DNA of 64,000 nucleotides from Candidatus Methanohalarchaeum thermophilum (GTDB lineage: Archaea > Halobacteriota > Methanonatronarchaeia > Methanonatronarchaeales > Methanonatronarchaeaceae), in NCBI GenBank assembly GCA_001914405.1, contig MSDW01000001.1:868001-932000 (forward strand). The letters run 5' to 3'. The translations under genes and the position numbers were made by a program. Within the stretch, counting starts at the first letter, position 1; each line of letters opens with the position of its first letter. Positions 9,337-19,025 of this stretch are shown piece after piece. The notes below the pieces were generated by a model. The model searched no databases. It worked only from the letters and a program-made list of their open reading frames with translations, and was not told the origin of the DNA.

Positions 9337-10995
9337 ATGGCTGAAGAAAAATTTATTGAATCTCTAAAAAACAAGTTTGAAGAAGACCCAACATCCAAAA
9401 ACCAAAAAAGTCTATACCAATTAGGTGGATACAAGCAATCTAAACGAAAAAAAGAATTCCAAGAAGCAGGACAACAAATAGCAAAAGAAAGAGGCACCAG
9501 TTCATTTAATGAAGATATAGGAGTTCCTCTAGGACAAAGAGTACTAATGCCATACCAACTCTCACATACAGACATGACAGTAGAACCAGACGACCTTCAT
9601 GTACTAAATAATGCAGCAATGCAACAAGCATGGGACGATATACAAAGAACTGTCATCGTTGGCTTAGATATGAGCCACAAGGTCCTAGAAAAAAGACTAG
9701 GAAAAGATGTAACCCCTGAAACAATTAACCAATATCTAGAAACATATAACCACACTCAACCAGGAGGAGCTGTAGTCCAAGAACACATGGCAGAATGTAA
9801 CCCAGGAGTAACTGGAGACGCATATGTAAAAGTTTTCACAGGAGACGACGAACTAAAAGACGAAGTAGACGATCAATTCCTACTAGATATAGATGAAAAA
9901 TTCCCAGAAGATCAAGCAGAACAATTAAAAGATGCAATAGGCGAAACAACTTGGCAAATACTTAGGGTTCCAACCATTGTTGTAAGAACAATGGACGGCG
10001 CAACAGTAAGAAGATGGGCAGCGATGCAAAGCTGCATGGCATTTATATCAGCATATAATCTATGTGCAGGAGAAGCACCAGTATCAGACTTCGTATTCGC
10101 AGCAAAACATCAATCAGTAGTGAACATGGGGTCAGCAATGCCAAGAAGAAGAGCTAGAGGGGAAAACGAACCAGGCGGAATTCCATATGGTTATGTAGCA
10201 GACATGGTTCAATCATACAGAGTTAAACCAGACGATCCAGCAAGAGCAACACTAGAAGCTATAGCACTAGGAGCAGTACTATACGATCAATTATACCTTG
10301 GAGGATACATGTCAGGCGGAGTAGGATTCACACAATATGCAACAGCAACCTACACCGATAACATACTAGAAGACTATGTATATCACGGAGTAGACCTACT
10401 AGAAGAGAAATACGGTGGACTAGGACAAGCAGACACAACAATGGAAGACGTAGAAGATATAGCAACAGAAATGACAGATTACGCATTAAGCGAATATGAA
10501 AACTACCCTGCAGCAATGGAAACACACTTCGGTGGCTCACAAAGAGCAGCGGTAACAGCAGCATCAGCAGGAGTAACAACAGCAATGGCAACAGGAAACT
10601 CAAATGCAGGAGTAAATGGATGGTACCTATCACAACTACTCCACAAAGAAAGATTAGGTCGCCTAGGATTCTACGGATACGACCTACAAGATCAAGCAGG
10701 TTCAGCGAACAGTCTATCCTTCCGAACTGACGAAGGAATACCATTTGAACTCAGAGGACCAAACTATCCAAACTACGCAATGAATGTAGGACATCAAAGC
10801 GCCTATTCAGGAATAGCCGCCGGACCACATTACGCACAAGGACACGCATTCTGTGCAAACCCACTAGTTAAAATAGCATTCGCCGACGACAGAGCACTAT
10901 CCTTCGACTTCAGAAATGTAACAAAAGAATTCGGAAGAGGAGGACTCAGGGAATTCGAACCAGAAGGAGAAAGAAAAGGCAAAATATCTCCATAA
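9337..10995 (+). CDS. mcrA: Methyl-coenzyme M reductase, alpha subunit
   Basis: The 552-residue catalytic alpha subunit carries the standard primer motif [18 protein letters not shown]. Aligned by eye to Methanothermobacter numbering, the modified residues are His257 (FAAKHQS), Arg271 ([13 protein letters not shown]), Gln400 (GGSQRA), Gly445 (GFYGYD) and Asp450 (LQDQ). The residue matching S-methylcysteine 452 is alanine (DQAGS, residue 454 here, codon 10696-10698), so that modification cannot occur. The other sites are present, implying the thioglycine and methylarginine enzymes are encoded elsewhere. It is the last gene of mcrBDGA and is followed by a T-rich terminator. Codon 1 overlaps nothing, and the spacing to mcrG is two bases. 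Confidence 0.98.
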   Translation: MAEEKFIESLKNKFEEDPTSKNQKSLYQLGGYKQSKRKKEFQEAGQQIAKERGTSSFNEDIGVPLGQRVLMPYQLSHTDMTVEPDDLHVLNNAAMQQAWDDIQRTVIVGLDMSHKVLEKRLGKDVTPETINQYLETYNHTQPGGAVVQEHMAECNPGVTGDAYVKVFTGDDELKDEVDDQFLLDIDEKFPEDQAEQLKDAIGETTWQILRVPTIVVRTMDGATVRRWAAMQSCMAFISAYNLCAGEAPVSDFVFAAKHQSVVNMGSAMPRRRARGENEPGGIPYGYVADMVQSYRVKPDDPARATLEAIALGAVLYDQLYLGGYMSGGVGFTQYATATYTDNILEDYVYHGVDLLEEKYGGLGQADTTMEDVEDIATEMTDYALSEYENYPAAMETHFGGSQRAAVTAASAGVTTAMATGNSNAGVNGWYLSQLLHKERLGRLGFYGYDLQDQAGSANSLSFRTDEGIPFELRGPNYPNYAMNVGHQSAYSGIAAGPHYAQGHAFCANPLVKIAFADDRALSFDFRNVTKEFGRGGLREFEPEGERKGKISP

Positions 10996-11026
10996 AAACT
11001 AAATAACAAATAAAAACCAAAAATCC

Positions 11027-11066
11027 TCTCTTATTTCTTATTTTTTATTTTAATATCTCTTTTTTC
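11027..11066 (+). terminator. T-rich terminator after mcrA
   Basis: Several T-runs (TTATTTCTTATTTTTTATTTTAA, then TCTCTTTTTT) follow the mcrA stop by about 30 bases. Oligo-T tracts of this kind end archaeal transcripts. Confidence 0.5.
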
Positions 11067-11177
11067 CACACAAACTAAAATTCCAGCGCTAAAAGACCTA
11101 ATACGATAAAACTTAAAATATAGAAACTTTGAATTAAACCCATTATTTTTATCCATTACCGAGATAAAATTATTTAT

Positions 11178-11939
11178 ATGAAATTTAATTCAGCTTTAAT
11201 AGGATGTAGAATGTTTTTAGATGAAGTTGTTTATTTATTAACAAAAAGTGAACAAATTAAAAATGTTTATTGTACAAACTACGAAACTATTGATAAATTA
11301 ACTCCTAAGTTAAAAGAAAAAAATTTATTCAATCTAAGAAAAAAACAAAAACCAGATATTAAAAATAATTCGATAATACTATCTCTAAAATCTATAGGTT
11401 TACATAGATCACCTAAGAAATTAAGAAAGGATGTTATCAAGGAGTTAGATTTTTTATCTAAGTTTACAAATAGGATTTTGTTCTTTTATGGATCCTGTGG
11501 AAATGCCTTCGATGATATAAATGAAATTGAGGATCAACTAAATGTTGAATTAATTCCTCTAAAAAGATCCAATGGCTTAGTTGATGACTGTATCTCGTTT
11601 ACCATTGGTGGAACACGTGATTACCTAAAAGAACAGAAAAAAGAAGCAGGCACCTTTTTTATGACTCCTTGTTGGGCTCGAAACTGGAAGAAAATGTTCG
11701 AAGAATCAAATATATCAGATCCATTAGATAACATAGACAACTTAAAGATGTTATTTGAGAAAACAGGATATAAAAGGATATTGAAACTAGAAACAGGGCT
11801 TGGGGATAAAGAAACTTTTGATGAACAGGTTCAAGAGTTTTCTAGACTCTTCAACTTAGATGTAGAGGTTAAAGATTGCGGGGAAGTGAAAAAGAAATTA
11901 AATGATTTATTTAATAAATATAAAAGTGGATTAAATTAA
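11178..11939 (+). CDS. DUF1638-family protein
   Basis: This 253-residue soluble protein starts MKFNSALIGCRMFLDEVVYL, the family signature as I recall it (a Cys-Arg pair followed by Asp-Glu). Further Cys sites lie at YCTNYE, FYGSCGNAF and a FMTPCWARNWKKMF segment. DUF1638 genes in methanogens often accompany methylamine or other corrinoid methyltransferase genes, but the activity is not established. Here it stands alone between mcrA and atwA and overlaps the end of the convergent PPOX gene by 9 bases. Confidence 0.65.
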   Translation: MKFNSALIGCRMFLDEVVYLLTKSEQIKNVYCTNYETIDKLTPKLKEKNLFNLRKKQKPDIKNNSIILSLKSIGLHRSPKKLRKDVIKELDFLSKFTNRILFFYGSCGNAFDDINEIEDQLNVELIPLKRSNGLVDDCISFTIGGTRDYLKEQKKEAGTFFMTPCWARNWKKMFEESNISDPLDNIDNLKMLFEKTGYKRILKLETGLGDKETFDEQVQEFSRLFNLDVEVKDCGEVKKKLNDLFNKYKSGLN

Positions 11940-12329
11940 TCTATCACCGGCTTCAGGGCCTGGAGAAGTTATATAGATCTCTTCAGCGGTAAGTAAACCT
12001 ATCTTCCTTAATTTTAAGTCTTTTTTCTCTACTATTTCTTTCTTTTCTTCAAAAAGATCACCGGAGTTTCTAAACTCTTTAAATTTGGCTTTGATTTGAT
12101 ATCCTTCGGAACCTTTCCAAAAGCTTATAACAGCTTTGTCAACACTTTTTAGGTTTCTCTCCGTTTTTGAAAAAAACACATCTCCAACGGAGATTGTTTC
12201 TTTGTCTTCTATCCATACATGATTCATAGGAACTGCATTAGGAGTATTATCATCATCAACTGTTCCTAAGACAATATTGGTTTTTGGATCTTCCAATAGT
12301 TTCTGAACTTTTTTGGGAATTTCTACCAT
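11931..12329 (-). CDS. PPOX-fold flavin/pyridoxamine-phosphate oxidase-like protein
   Basis: This 132-residue protein has the split-barrel PPOX pattern: VQKLLEDPKTNIVLGTVDDD, then NAVPMNHVWIED, SVGDVFFSKTERNLK and AVISFW. Members bind FMN or F420 as small dimers and act as oxidoreductases or flavin carriers. The tail has SPGPEAG, also common in the family. It is convergent with the DUF1638 gene, with a 9-base overlap. The substrate is unknown. Confidence 0.75.
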   Translation of the reverse strand: MVEIPKKVQKLLEDPKTNIVLGTVDDDNTPNAVPMNHVWIEDKETISVGDVFFSKTERNLKSVDKAVISFWKGSEGYQIKAKFKEFRNSGDLFEEKKEIVEKKDLKLRKIGLLTAEEIYITSPGPEAGDRLI

Positions 12330-12634
12330 AAAATATGCACCTCTTTATCTATTAGAAACTACTTACGGATTATATTTAATCTTTGAATAAATAAATATGG
12401 TTTTTTGGATAGGATTGTTTACTTAATTTTTTCCCATCTTAGGTTGATAGTTTTCCTAGTTATTGGAATGGTAAATGAATTAATCCTTTTTATTTAATAA
12501 ATAGGTTAATTGTTTTTTGATTCACGGTAGCTTTTTTAAACTCTATGTTTTATTATTAAGATAAATTGGTTTAGTGTTTTAGTAGTTTAGTATATATTGA
12601 GTCGTTAAGCGAATATTTATTATGGGAGTATATT
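12330..12634. other. Intergenic with likely atwA promoter
   Basis: No gene was seen. A TATA-like AGTATATATTG (about 12590-12600) lies some 40 bases before the atwA ATG and is the likely promoter of the atwA-mcrC operon. Confidence 0.4.
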
Positions 12635-14227
12635 ATGACAGATACATTCATTTCAATTAGAGGTTTGACTAAGAAATTTGATGAATTAACAGCGTTAGAA
12701 GATGTCAGTCTAGATATAAGCCAAGGAACTATCTTTGGTTTAGTTGGCGAAAGTGGGGCTGGAAAATCCGTATTAATGCATACTCTAAGAGGTACGGAAG
12801 GATACGATCCTACTGAAGGAAAAATTATTTTTGATGTTTATTGGTGTCCTAATTGCAAGAGGGTCGAAAAAAGAGCTAATTCAAACAAATGCCCAAGATG
12901 TAATTCTCAGATGGAAGAAAAGGAAGTGGATTTCTGGAACACAGAAGACAGAGAGCTAAGAAATGCCCTACGGTCAAGGATCTCAATAATGTTACAGAGG
13001 ACTTTCTCTCTTTACGGAGATAAATCAGCACTTGAAAATGTAATGGAAGCTATACCCGAACCAATGGATAGAGCAAAGAAGGTGAGAAAAGCCAACGAAC
13101 TTTTAAGTACTGTAGATCTATCACATAGGACTACTCATATAGCAAGAGATTTAAGTGGTGGAGAAAAACAGAGAGTAGTTTTAGCAAGACAATTAGCTAA
13201 GGACCCTATTTTACTTTTAGCTGATGAACCGACGGGAACCTTAGATCCAATTAGTGCAGATAAAGTCCACAATGCTATAATTGATAGAGTGAACGATGAA
13301 GATTTAACCGTTGTTTTTGCAACTCACTGGCCTAGGGTAATCAGAGATATAGCTAACGAAGGGGTTTGGCTAGAAGATGGAAAAGTCAAGAAAAGAGGAA
13401 CACCAAGTGAGATAACTGATAAGTTCATAAAAGAGAGACCCAGAGAAGAAAGGAAATGCGAGATCAAAGAAAGAAAAATAGCAAGAATCGAAGATGTCAA
13501 GAAATATTACTATTCCGTTAATAGAGGGGTTGTAAAAGCTGTGGACGAAGTCTCTTTTGATATAAATGAAAAAGAGATATTCGGTTTAGTTGGATGGAGT
13601 GGATCCGGTAAAACCTCATTAGCTAGAATGATGACAGGAGTTGACCCCATTGAAGAAGGTAATATCGAGGTTAGGATAGGAGATGACTGGGTAGATATGT
13701 CTGAGAAAGGCCCAAATAACAGAGGTAGAGCAACACCACATATAGGTTTTTTACACCAAGAGCATTCACTTTATCCTCACTCAACTATACTTGAAAATCT
13801 ATCATCTTCCATCGGAACCCAGATGCCTGAAGAATTCATAGAAATAAAAGCAAAAGACACATTAAAGGGTCTCGGTTTTAAAGAAGAGAAAATAGACAAG
13901 ATCCTGTATGAATACCCAAAGAGTCTTAGTGTAGGAGAAGAACAAAGAGTAGCTTTAGCTCAGGTACTAATCCAAGAACCGGTTTTAAATATATTGGATG
14001 AACCAGCGGGTACACTTGATCCTATAACCAAAAAAGAAGTGAGTGAATCTATTTTATCAGCTAGAAGGGAACTTGAAAGCACATTTATGATAATCAGCCA
14101 CGATAGGGAATTTGTTTTACAGACATGCGATAGAGCTGCTTTAATGCATAATGGCGTGATTAAGTACATAGGTGATCCAGAAGAAGCGGTTGAGAGGCTA
14201 GTAGAAAAGAAAGAGGTAAACGAATGA
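12635..14227 (+). CDS. atwA: MCR activation component A2, double ABC ATPase
   Basis: This 530-residue soluble ATPase has two ABC cassettes. Walker A 1 is GESGAGKS (38-45) and Walker A 2 is GWSGSGKT (about 320-327). The signature motifs are LSGGEKQRV and LSVGEEQRV, and each cassette has a DEPxGTLDP Walker B. A zinc knuckle inserted in cassette 1 uses Cys71, Cys74, Cys86 and Cys89. This is component A2, which drives the ATP-dependent reduction of F430 nickel to Ni(I) that MCR needs for activity. It overlaps mcrC by four bases (ATGA), which supports a joint role. Confidence 0.93.
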   Translation: MTDTFISIRGLTKKFDELTALEDVSLDISQGTIFGLVGESGAGKSVLMHTLRGTEGYDPTEGKIIFDVYWCPNCKRVEKRANSNKCPRCNSQMEEKEVDFWNTEDRELRNALRSRISIMLQRTFSLYGDKSALENVMEAIPEPMDRAKKVRKANELLSTVDLSHRTTHIARDLSGGEKQRVVLARQLAKDPILLLADEPTGTLDPISADKVHNAIIDRVNDEDLTVVFATHWPRVIRDIANEGVWLEDGKVKKRGTPSEITDKFIKERPREERKCEIKERKIARIEDVKKYYYSVNRGVVKAVDEVSFDINEKEIFGLVGWSGSGKTSLARMMTGVDPIEEGNIEVRIGDDWVDMSEKGPNNRGRATPHIGFLHQEHSLYPHSTILENLSSSIGTQMPEEFIEIKAKDTLKGLGFKEEKIDKILYEYPKSLSVGEEQRVALAQVLIQEPVLNILDEPAGTLDPITKKEVSESILSARRELESTFMIISHDREFVLQTCDRAALMHNGVIKYIGDPEEAVERLVEKKEVNE

Positions 14228-14844
14228 CTGAAATGGGTAGGAGATCCAGAGTAATTGACTGTAGAAGAAGCGCGGGATTAGCTAAAAGTGGAGGATTAGC
14301 TCAGAGGAATACAATAGCCGAATGTAGTAGGAAAGATGTGATAGCAATAGCAATGGGTCCAGGAAAAAGACACATAACTAAGCCAATATGTCAAATAACC
14401 TACGCTCTTAGAGAGGAAGGAATTGAAACTAGTGTTTTAGTTCTTAATGCAGGAAGTGGCGTTCCTACTGATGCTCCTGCTCGAACAATGGGGACTTTTG
14501 GTCTTGAACCAGAGGAAAAGGAGAGAATACAGCAGTATAGGCTAGCAGTTATGCATCTAGGAAATGTCAAGAACCATCTTGTATACAAAGCTAGGTTATT
14601 GCTGAGAAATGTGGATATACCTACGATAATTGTTTCTCAATGTCCAGTAGATTTTGAAGACTTTGCTGAAGTAGGAGTTAGAACGATAGAGGTGGAGCCA
14701 GATGAACCTGAAACGAAGGGAGAAATAATAGATATAGTTACCGGAGTTATTAGAGGAGTTTCATGTCCTCAGTCTAAACTTGATGAAGTATCTAGAAAAG
14801 TGAAAAAGGCTCTCAATGAGATTAAAAAAAAGGAAAAATGCTGA
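14224..14844 (+). CDS. mcrC: McrC, MCR activation complex protein
   Basis: This 206-residue member of the McrC family begins [20 protein letters not shown], with the usual Gly-Gly-Leu-Ala-Gln-Arg block (GGLAQRNT). [16 protein letters not shown] segment follows. Cysteines near residues 15, 33, 60 and 140 ([10 protein letters not shown]) are candidate cluster ligands. McrC is part of the complex that reductively activates MCR. It normally lies inside the mcr operon, but here it is translationally coupled to atwA instead. The downstream gene is hdrE after a 133-base gap. Confidence 0.88.
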   Translation: MTEMGRRSRVIDCRRSAGLAKSGGLAQRNTIAECSRKDVIAIAMGPGKRHITKPICQITYALREEGIETSVLVLNAGSGVPTDAPARTMGTFGLEPEEKERIQQYRLAVMHLGNVKNHLVYKARLLLRNVDIPTIIVSQCPVDFEDFAEVGVRTIEVEPDEPETKGEIIDIVTGVIRGVSCPQSKLDEVSRKVKKALNEIKKKEKC

Positions 14845-14977
14845 GGATTAAAGTAACTTAATAAAAAGATTGGATTAAATTAATAAAAGAAAAACTTATA
14901 TTCTTAGAAATAATTTTAAGGAACAAGGTAAATTAAAAACTAAATTCCATAAAAAAAACTAAACTGAAAGGATAATT

Positions 14978-15706
14978 ATGTCTACAGCATCTTTGTATTT
15001 TTCTGGACTTAGTAGGCCAGTGATGTTGGCGATCAGTTTTCTAACAATCGGCGTTTTTGTTCTGGGGTTACTCTACAAATTTAGGATATGGGGACAAGGA
15101 GGAACAGCTTGGCTAGAAGACCCTCAAGATACGGGAATAATGAACTTCATTAAGAACATACTGCATAATTTAACACCAAGCCATGGTATAAAGAAATTCG
15201 TCATGAACGGTCTCTTAGAGCTTAGAGAATTTAAACAAAGCAAGTTCCGATGGTTCATGCATATGTCGATTTTTTGGGGATTTATTATGCTTTTCGGTCT
15301 ATCTTTCTTTATGTTCATAGCAGAATTTACGGTAAGTCACGAAATGTATCTGACCATAAGAGATTCGATACATGTGGCAGCATTTGGGGACTTCTTTGGT
15401 TTTTTACTATTAGCAGGAATAATTCTAGCCATATTCAATAGAATATATAATAAACAAACTAATAGAACATCTTCTGCATACGATTGGACGGGATTGATTC
15501 TACTATTAGTGATTACAGTAACTGGATTTATTGCAGAATGGGCTAGACCAGCTTACTTTGGTTTTGGGGCAAGCCAAGAACTAGCTCTTTTCCACTCGGC
15601 AATATCATTGATTTTTATAGCAATTATACCATACACGAAACTAATTCATCTAATAGCAGCTCCAATTACGCAATTAACTTATTCATTTGAAGAGGAAGAG
15701 GGGTAA
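14978..15706 (+). CDS. hdrE: Heterodisulfide reductase cytochrome b subunit
   Basis: This 242-residue membrane protein has five hydrophobic helices in the NarI/HdrE pattern. Helix histidines that could bind b-type haem are in FRWFMHMSIFWGF, RDSIHVAAFGD, LFHSAISL and KLIHLIA. HdrE anchors HdrD in the membrane and passes electrons from methanophenazine to reduce CoM-S-S-CoB. Its presence implies a cytochrome-containing methanogen. hdrD follows after six bases with a strong GAGGAAGAGG region. Confidence 0.9.
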   Translation: MSTASLYFSGLSRPVMLAISFLTIGVFVLGLLYKFRIWGQGGTAWLEDPQDTGIMNFIKNILHNLTPSHGIKKFVMNGLLELREFKQSKFRWFMHMSIFWGFIMLFGLSFFMFIAEFTVSHEMYLTIRDSIHVAAFGDFFGFLLLAGIILAIFNRIYNKQTNRTSSAYDWTGLILLLVITVTGFIAEWARPAYFGFGASQELALFHSAISLIFIAIIPYTKLIHLIAAPITQLTYSFEEEEG

Positions 15707-15712
15707 AAAAGA

Positions 15713-17017
15713 ATGAGTAAAAATAAAGATTCTAATTCTAATGGTAAAAATGAAAAGGATTTAGATGTATTTAGAGCTCTTCAGCCTAAACAATTAGCTG
15801 AACTTGATGCCTGCACCCGATGCGGGGAATGTGAAGAGTGGTGTCCTACAGCAGATGCAACGGACGATATGGAGGTAGCACCCCGAAGCAAGATTCTTCG
15901 GTGGAGAGACTATGTAAACAGGAAACACAGCCTGAAATCAAAGATATTCGGTGAAAAAGAAATAACTGAAGAGGAACTAGAAGAATTCAAAAAAGATCTC
16001 TACACTTGTACAACCTGTGGAACGTGTGAAGAAGTCTGTCCTGTAGACATACATACTGTTCCACTATGGATGTCTATGAGACAGAACTTGGTTCTACAAG
16101 ATGTCGGACCATACGAAAGACAAGATGCCTTCCTTAAATTAATAGATAAACTAAGAAATCCATATCAAGAGGATCCAGAAGAAAGAGTGAACTGGATCCC
16201 AGACGATGTCGAGATACAGGACGAAGCGGAGTATGGATATTATATAGGATGTACAGCGAGTTTAAGACAAAGAAAAGTAGCCCTAGCTTCAATGAGGATC
16301 CTAAATTACTTAGACGTACCATTTACTATTTTAGGTGACGAAGAAGAATGCTGCGGCTCGGTCTTATGGGTTACTGGTCAAGTTAGGTCAGGATCAAAGG
16401 AAGAACGGATAGTCGAGGAGTTAGCTAGAAACAATGTGAAAAAATTTGAAGAAAAAGGAGTAAAGAAGGTCCTACATAGCTGTGCAGGATGCTATAGAAC
16501 AGCAAAGGTATTTTGGCCAAGAGTAGTAGATAGAGAAATAGGATTTGAGAACTACCACATCGCAGAGTTATTGGCAGACAAGATAAGAAACGATGAGATA
16601 GAATGGAAGAAAGAGCTAGATTACGAGTTAACTTACCACGACCCCTGCCATCTTAGAGGAGAATTTTTAGAAGTGTTTGAAGATCCACGATATGTTCTAG
16701 AAAACATCCCAGGAATACATTTCACGGAAATGGATAGAAACAGAGAGATGGCAAGGTGTTGCGGAGCAGGTGGAGGAGTGAAAGCAGGATTACCTGATGT
16801 TGCCTTAGGATCTGCAACAAATAGATGTGAAGATGCATTAGATAAAGATGCAGAAATTTTATCAAGTGCTTGTCCTTTCTGTAAAACAAACATGAGTGAC
16901 GCCCGAGATGAGTTAGTTAATCAAGGAGAATTAGATGAAGACGAGCTGATGGTTGAAGATTTAGTTATTTTAGTAGCAGAAGCACTTGATCTAGATATAG
17001 AACTAGAAGAGGAATGA
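15713..17017 (+). CDS. hdrD: Heterodisulfide reductase catalytic subunit
   Basis: This 434-residue iron-sulfur protein has two [4Fe-4S] motifs, CTRCGECEEWCP (about residue 35) and CTTCGTCEEVCP (about residue 99), followed by two CCG domains with CCGS near 213 and CCGAGGG near 348. The second CCG domain is preceded by YHDPCHL and followed by CPFCKTNM. This is the layout of HdrD, whose CCG domains hold the non-cubane clusters that split CoM-S-S-CoB. It forms an operon with hdrE and, four bases further, nifB. Confidence 0.93.
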   Translation: MSKNKDSNSNGKNEKDLDVFRALQPKQLAELDACTRCGECEEWCPTADATDDMEVAPRSKILRWRDYVNRKHSLKSKIFGEKEITEEELEEFKKDLYTCTTCGTCEEVCPVDIHTVPLWMSMRQNLVLQDVGPYERQDAFLKLIDKLRNPYQEDPEERVNWIPDDVEIQDEAEYGYYIGCTASLRQRKVALASMRILNYLDVPFTILGDEEECCGSVLWVTGQVRSGSKEERIVEELARNNVKKFEEKGVKKVLHSCAGCYRTAKVFWPRVVDREIGFENYHIAELLADKIRNDEIEWKKELDYELTYHDPCHLRGEFLEVFEDPRYVLENIPGIHFTEMDRNREMARCCGAGGGVKAGLPDVALGSATNRCEDALDKDAEILSSACPFCKTNMSDARDELVNQGELDEDELMVEDLVILVAEALDLDIELEEE

Positions 17018-17021
17018 AGTA

Positions 17022-17912
17022 GTGACCGAAGACAAATACTTTAAAACTGACGTTGAAGAGAAAGAAGTCCCATACGATCCTTCTCAGTTAAGAAAGATAA
17101 GCAAACACCCGTGTTTTAGTGAAAAAGCCTGTAACAGATTTGGTCGGATACACCTTCCAGTGGCTCCAAAATGTAATATACAATGTAACTATTGCCTAAG
17201 AAAATATGACTGCGTCAACGAAAGTAGGCCAGGTGTAACAAGTAAAGTTCTCTCTCCTGAAGAGGCATTGGAGAGAGTTGATGAAGCTATGGATAAATTC
17301 CATTACATAAAAGTCATTGGAGTAGCTGGACCAGGAGAACCTCTATTCAATGAAGAGACATTCAAAACATACGAATTAGTTAGTGAAAAATATCCAGAAA
17401 AGATATACTGCATAAGTACTAACGGCTTGCTTTTATCCGAGAAATTAGAGGAACTAAAGAAATTAGGGGTTTCAACGATAACAGTAACAGTGAATGCAAT
17501 AGATCCCGAGATAGCCAAAGATGTTTATTCTCATATATACTACCAGGGAAAAAAATACACAGGAAAGAAGGCAGCTGAGATACTATTGGAAAAGCAATTA
17601 GAGGGTATAGAGAAAGCAATAGAATTAGGAATGATCTTAAAGGTAAATACAGTCTATATCCCAGGTGTAAATGAAGACCACATACCTGAAGTTGCTAAAA
17701 AGATCGGTGATATAGGGGTTTATCTACATAATATAATACCCTTAATTCCACAATACAAGTTTTCAGAAAAAGAGCCACCGACTCCAGAAGAGAAAGAAGA
17801 AATGAAGGAAAAATGCAGTGATTATGTCAGGCAAATGGAACACTGTAGGCAATGCAGGTCTGATGCTTGTGGTAAACTAGGAGAAGACAAACAGGACTCT
17901 CTAGAAAGCTAA
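17022..17912 (+). CDS. nifB: NifB-like radical SAM cluster synthase
   Basis: This 296-residue protein starts at GTG with AGAGG nine bases upstream. It has the NifB block HPCFSEKACNRFGRIHLPVA, the radical-SAM motif CNIQCNYC (Cys51, Cys55, Cys58), KYDCVNESRPGV, VAGPGEPLFN and a C-terminal CRQCRSDACGKLGED. NifB fuses two 4Fe-4S units with a carbide to make the 8Fe-9S-C L-cluster. It lacks a NifX tail, as is usual in archaea. There is no nifHDK in the window. Instead it sits directly after hdrED and near atwA-mcrC, which suggests it makes clusters for MCR activation. Confidence 0.92.
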   Translation: MTEDKYFKTDVEEKEVPYDPSQLRKISKHPCFSEKACNRFGRIHLPVAPKCNIQCNYCLRKYDCVNESRPGVTSKVLSPEEALERVDEAMDKFHYIKVIGVAGPGEPLFNEETFKTYELVSEKYPEKIYCISTNGLLLSEKLEELKKLGVSTITVTVNAIDPEIAKDVYSHIYYQGKKYTGKKAAEILLEKQLEGIEKAIELGMILKVNTVYIPGVNEDHIPEVAKKIGDIGVYLHNIIPLIPQYKFSEKEPPTPEEKEEMKEKCSDYVRQMEHCRQCRSDACGKLGEDKQDSLES

Positions 17913-17945
17913 ATCTAAATAAGAATTCTTATTTTAAATAGGTTC

Positions 17946-19025
17946 TTAGATACTCCTAAGAGCATCAATCAATTTTTTATTTTCTTCTTTTCTTCTGATA
18001 CCGATTCTAATAAAGTTGGGCAGACCAAATGATGAACAATCCCTAACTATAACACCTTTTTTTAATAGCTTTTTTCTCACTTTACTAGCGTTTTCAACAT
18101 CTATTAAAATAAAATTAGTTTCAGAATCGATGTAATCAAATTTAGTTCTCCCTAGTCTAGTTTTAATCCATTGCTTGTTTTTATTAATCTTTTTTCTAGA
18201 TCTATCTATAAAAGATAATCCCTCTTCTTTGAATAAATTAGCACTTATCTTAGATGCTAATCCACTAACACTCCAAGGCACCTTAACCTTTAATAGATCC
18301 CTCTTAAGTTCAGGACTAGTTAGACCATAGCCGATTCTAATACCAGGTATACCAAATATCTTAGTTATAGATTTCATCAAAATAAGATTACTATCTAAAC
18401 TATCCGATAAATCTACATTAACACTATTAAACTGTAGATAAGCTTCATCTAAAACCAAAAGCGAATCTTTACTTTTAACTGCTTCCAAGATCCTATTCAA
18501 CTCAGTCTTACTTAGAAGATCACCTGTAGGATTATTTGGATTGCAAATAAATACTACGGAATTCTCTTCAATTTTATTGATAAATCTATTAGCCTCAAGT
18601 TTAAGGTCTGGCATTCTAATTGTTTTTAAATTTCCACCGTTCAGTTTACTAACCGGTTCATATTCTCCATAAGTGAATTCAGGAACCAATACAGATTTTT
18701 CTTCATCAATAAAGGCCTTTCCAATTAAATCGATTAATTCAGAAACACCGGCGCTAACTACAACATTCTCTCTTTTAACATCATATAAATTAGATATATC
18801 TGAAACAAATTTATTCGGCTCTCTCTCTGGGTAATGAAAGATATCATTTTCACTAACCTCCTCTATATATGATAAAATGAAATCTGGAGGCCCGAATGGG
18901 TTTAAACTTGCACTGAAGTCTATTACTTCATCTACACTTAAACCAAACTTCTTTAACTCTTTTCTCTTTAATCCACCATGATGTGGTACATCTAAATCTT
19001 GGACCGCGTCAATAGGCTCAAACAA
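17946..19025 (-). CDS. cobD: Threonine-phosphate decarboxylase-like PLP enzyme
   Basis: This 359-residue fold-type I PLP enzyme of the histidinol-phosphate aminotransferase family has PHHGGLKRKELKKFG, FSASLNPFGPP, ICNPNNPTGDL, LDEAYLQF and the PLP-lysine motif KSITKIFGIPG. The HHGG start and SASLNPFGPP match CobD, which makes the (R)-1-aminopropan-2-ol phosphate side chain of cobamides. Histidinol-phosphate aminotransferase is the alternative, but the overlap with cbiB (its start is inside the end of cbiB) favours CobD. It is convergent with nifB. Confidence 0.78.
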   Translation of the reverse strand: MFEPIDAVQDLDVPHHGGLKRKELKKFGLSVDEVIDFSASLNPFGPPDFILSYIEEVSENDIFHYPEREPNKFVSDISNLYDVKRENVVVSAGVSELIDLIGKAFIDEEKSVLVPEFTYGEYEPVSKLNGGNLKTIRMPDLKLEANRFINKIEENSVVFICNPNNPTGDLLSKTELNRILEAVKSKDSLLVLDEAYLQFNSVNVDLSDSLDSNLILMKSITKIFGIPGIRIGYGLTSPELKRDLLKVKVPWSVSGLASKISANLFKEEGLSFIDRSRKKINKNKQWIKTRLGRTKFDYIDSETNFILIDVENASKVRKKLLKKGVIVRDCSSFGLPNFIRIGIRRKEENKKLIDALRSI

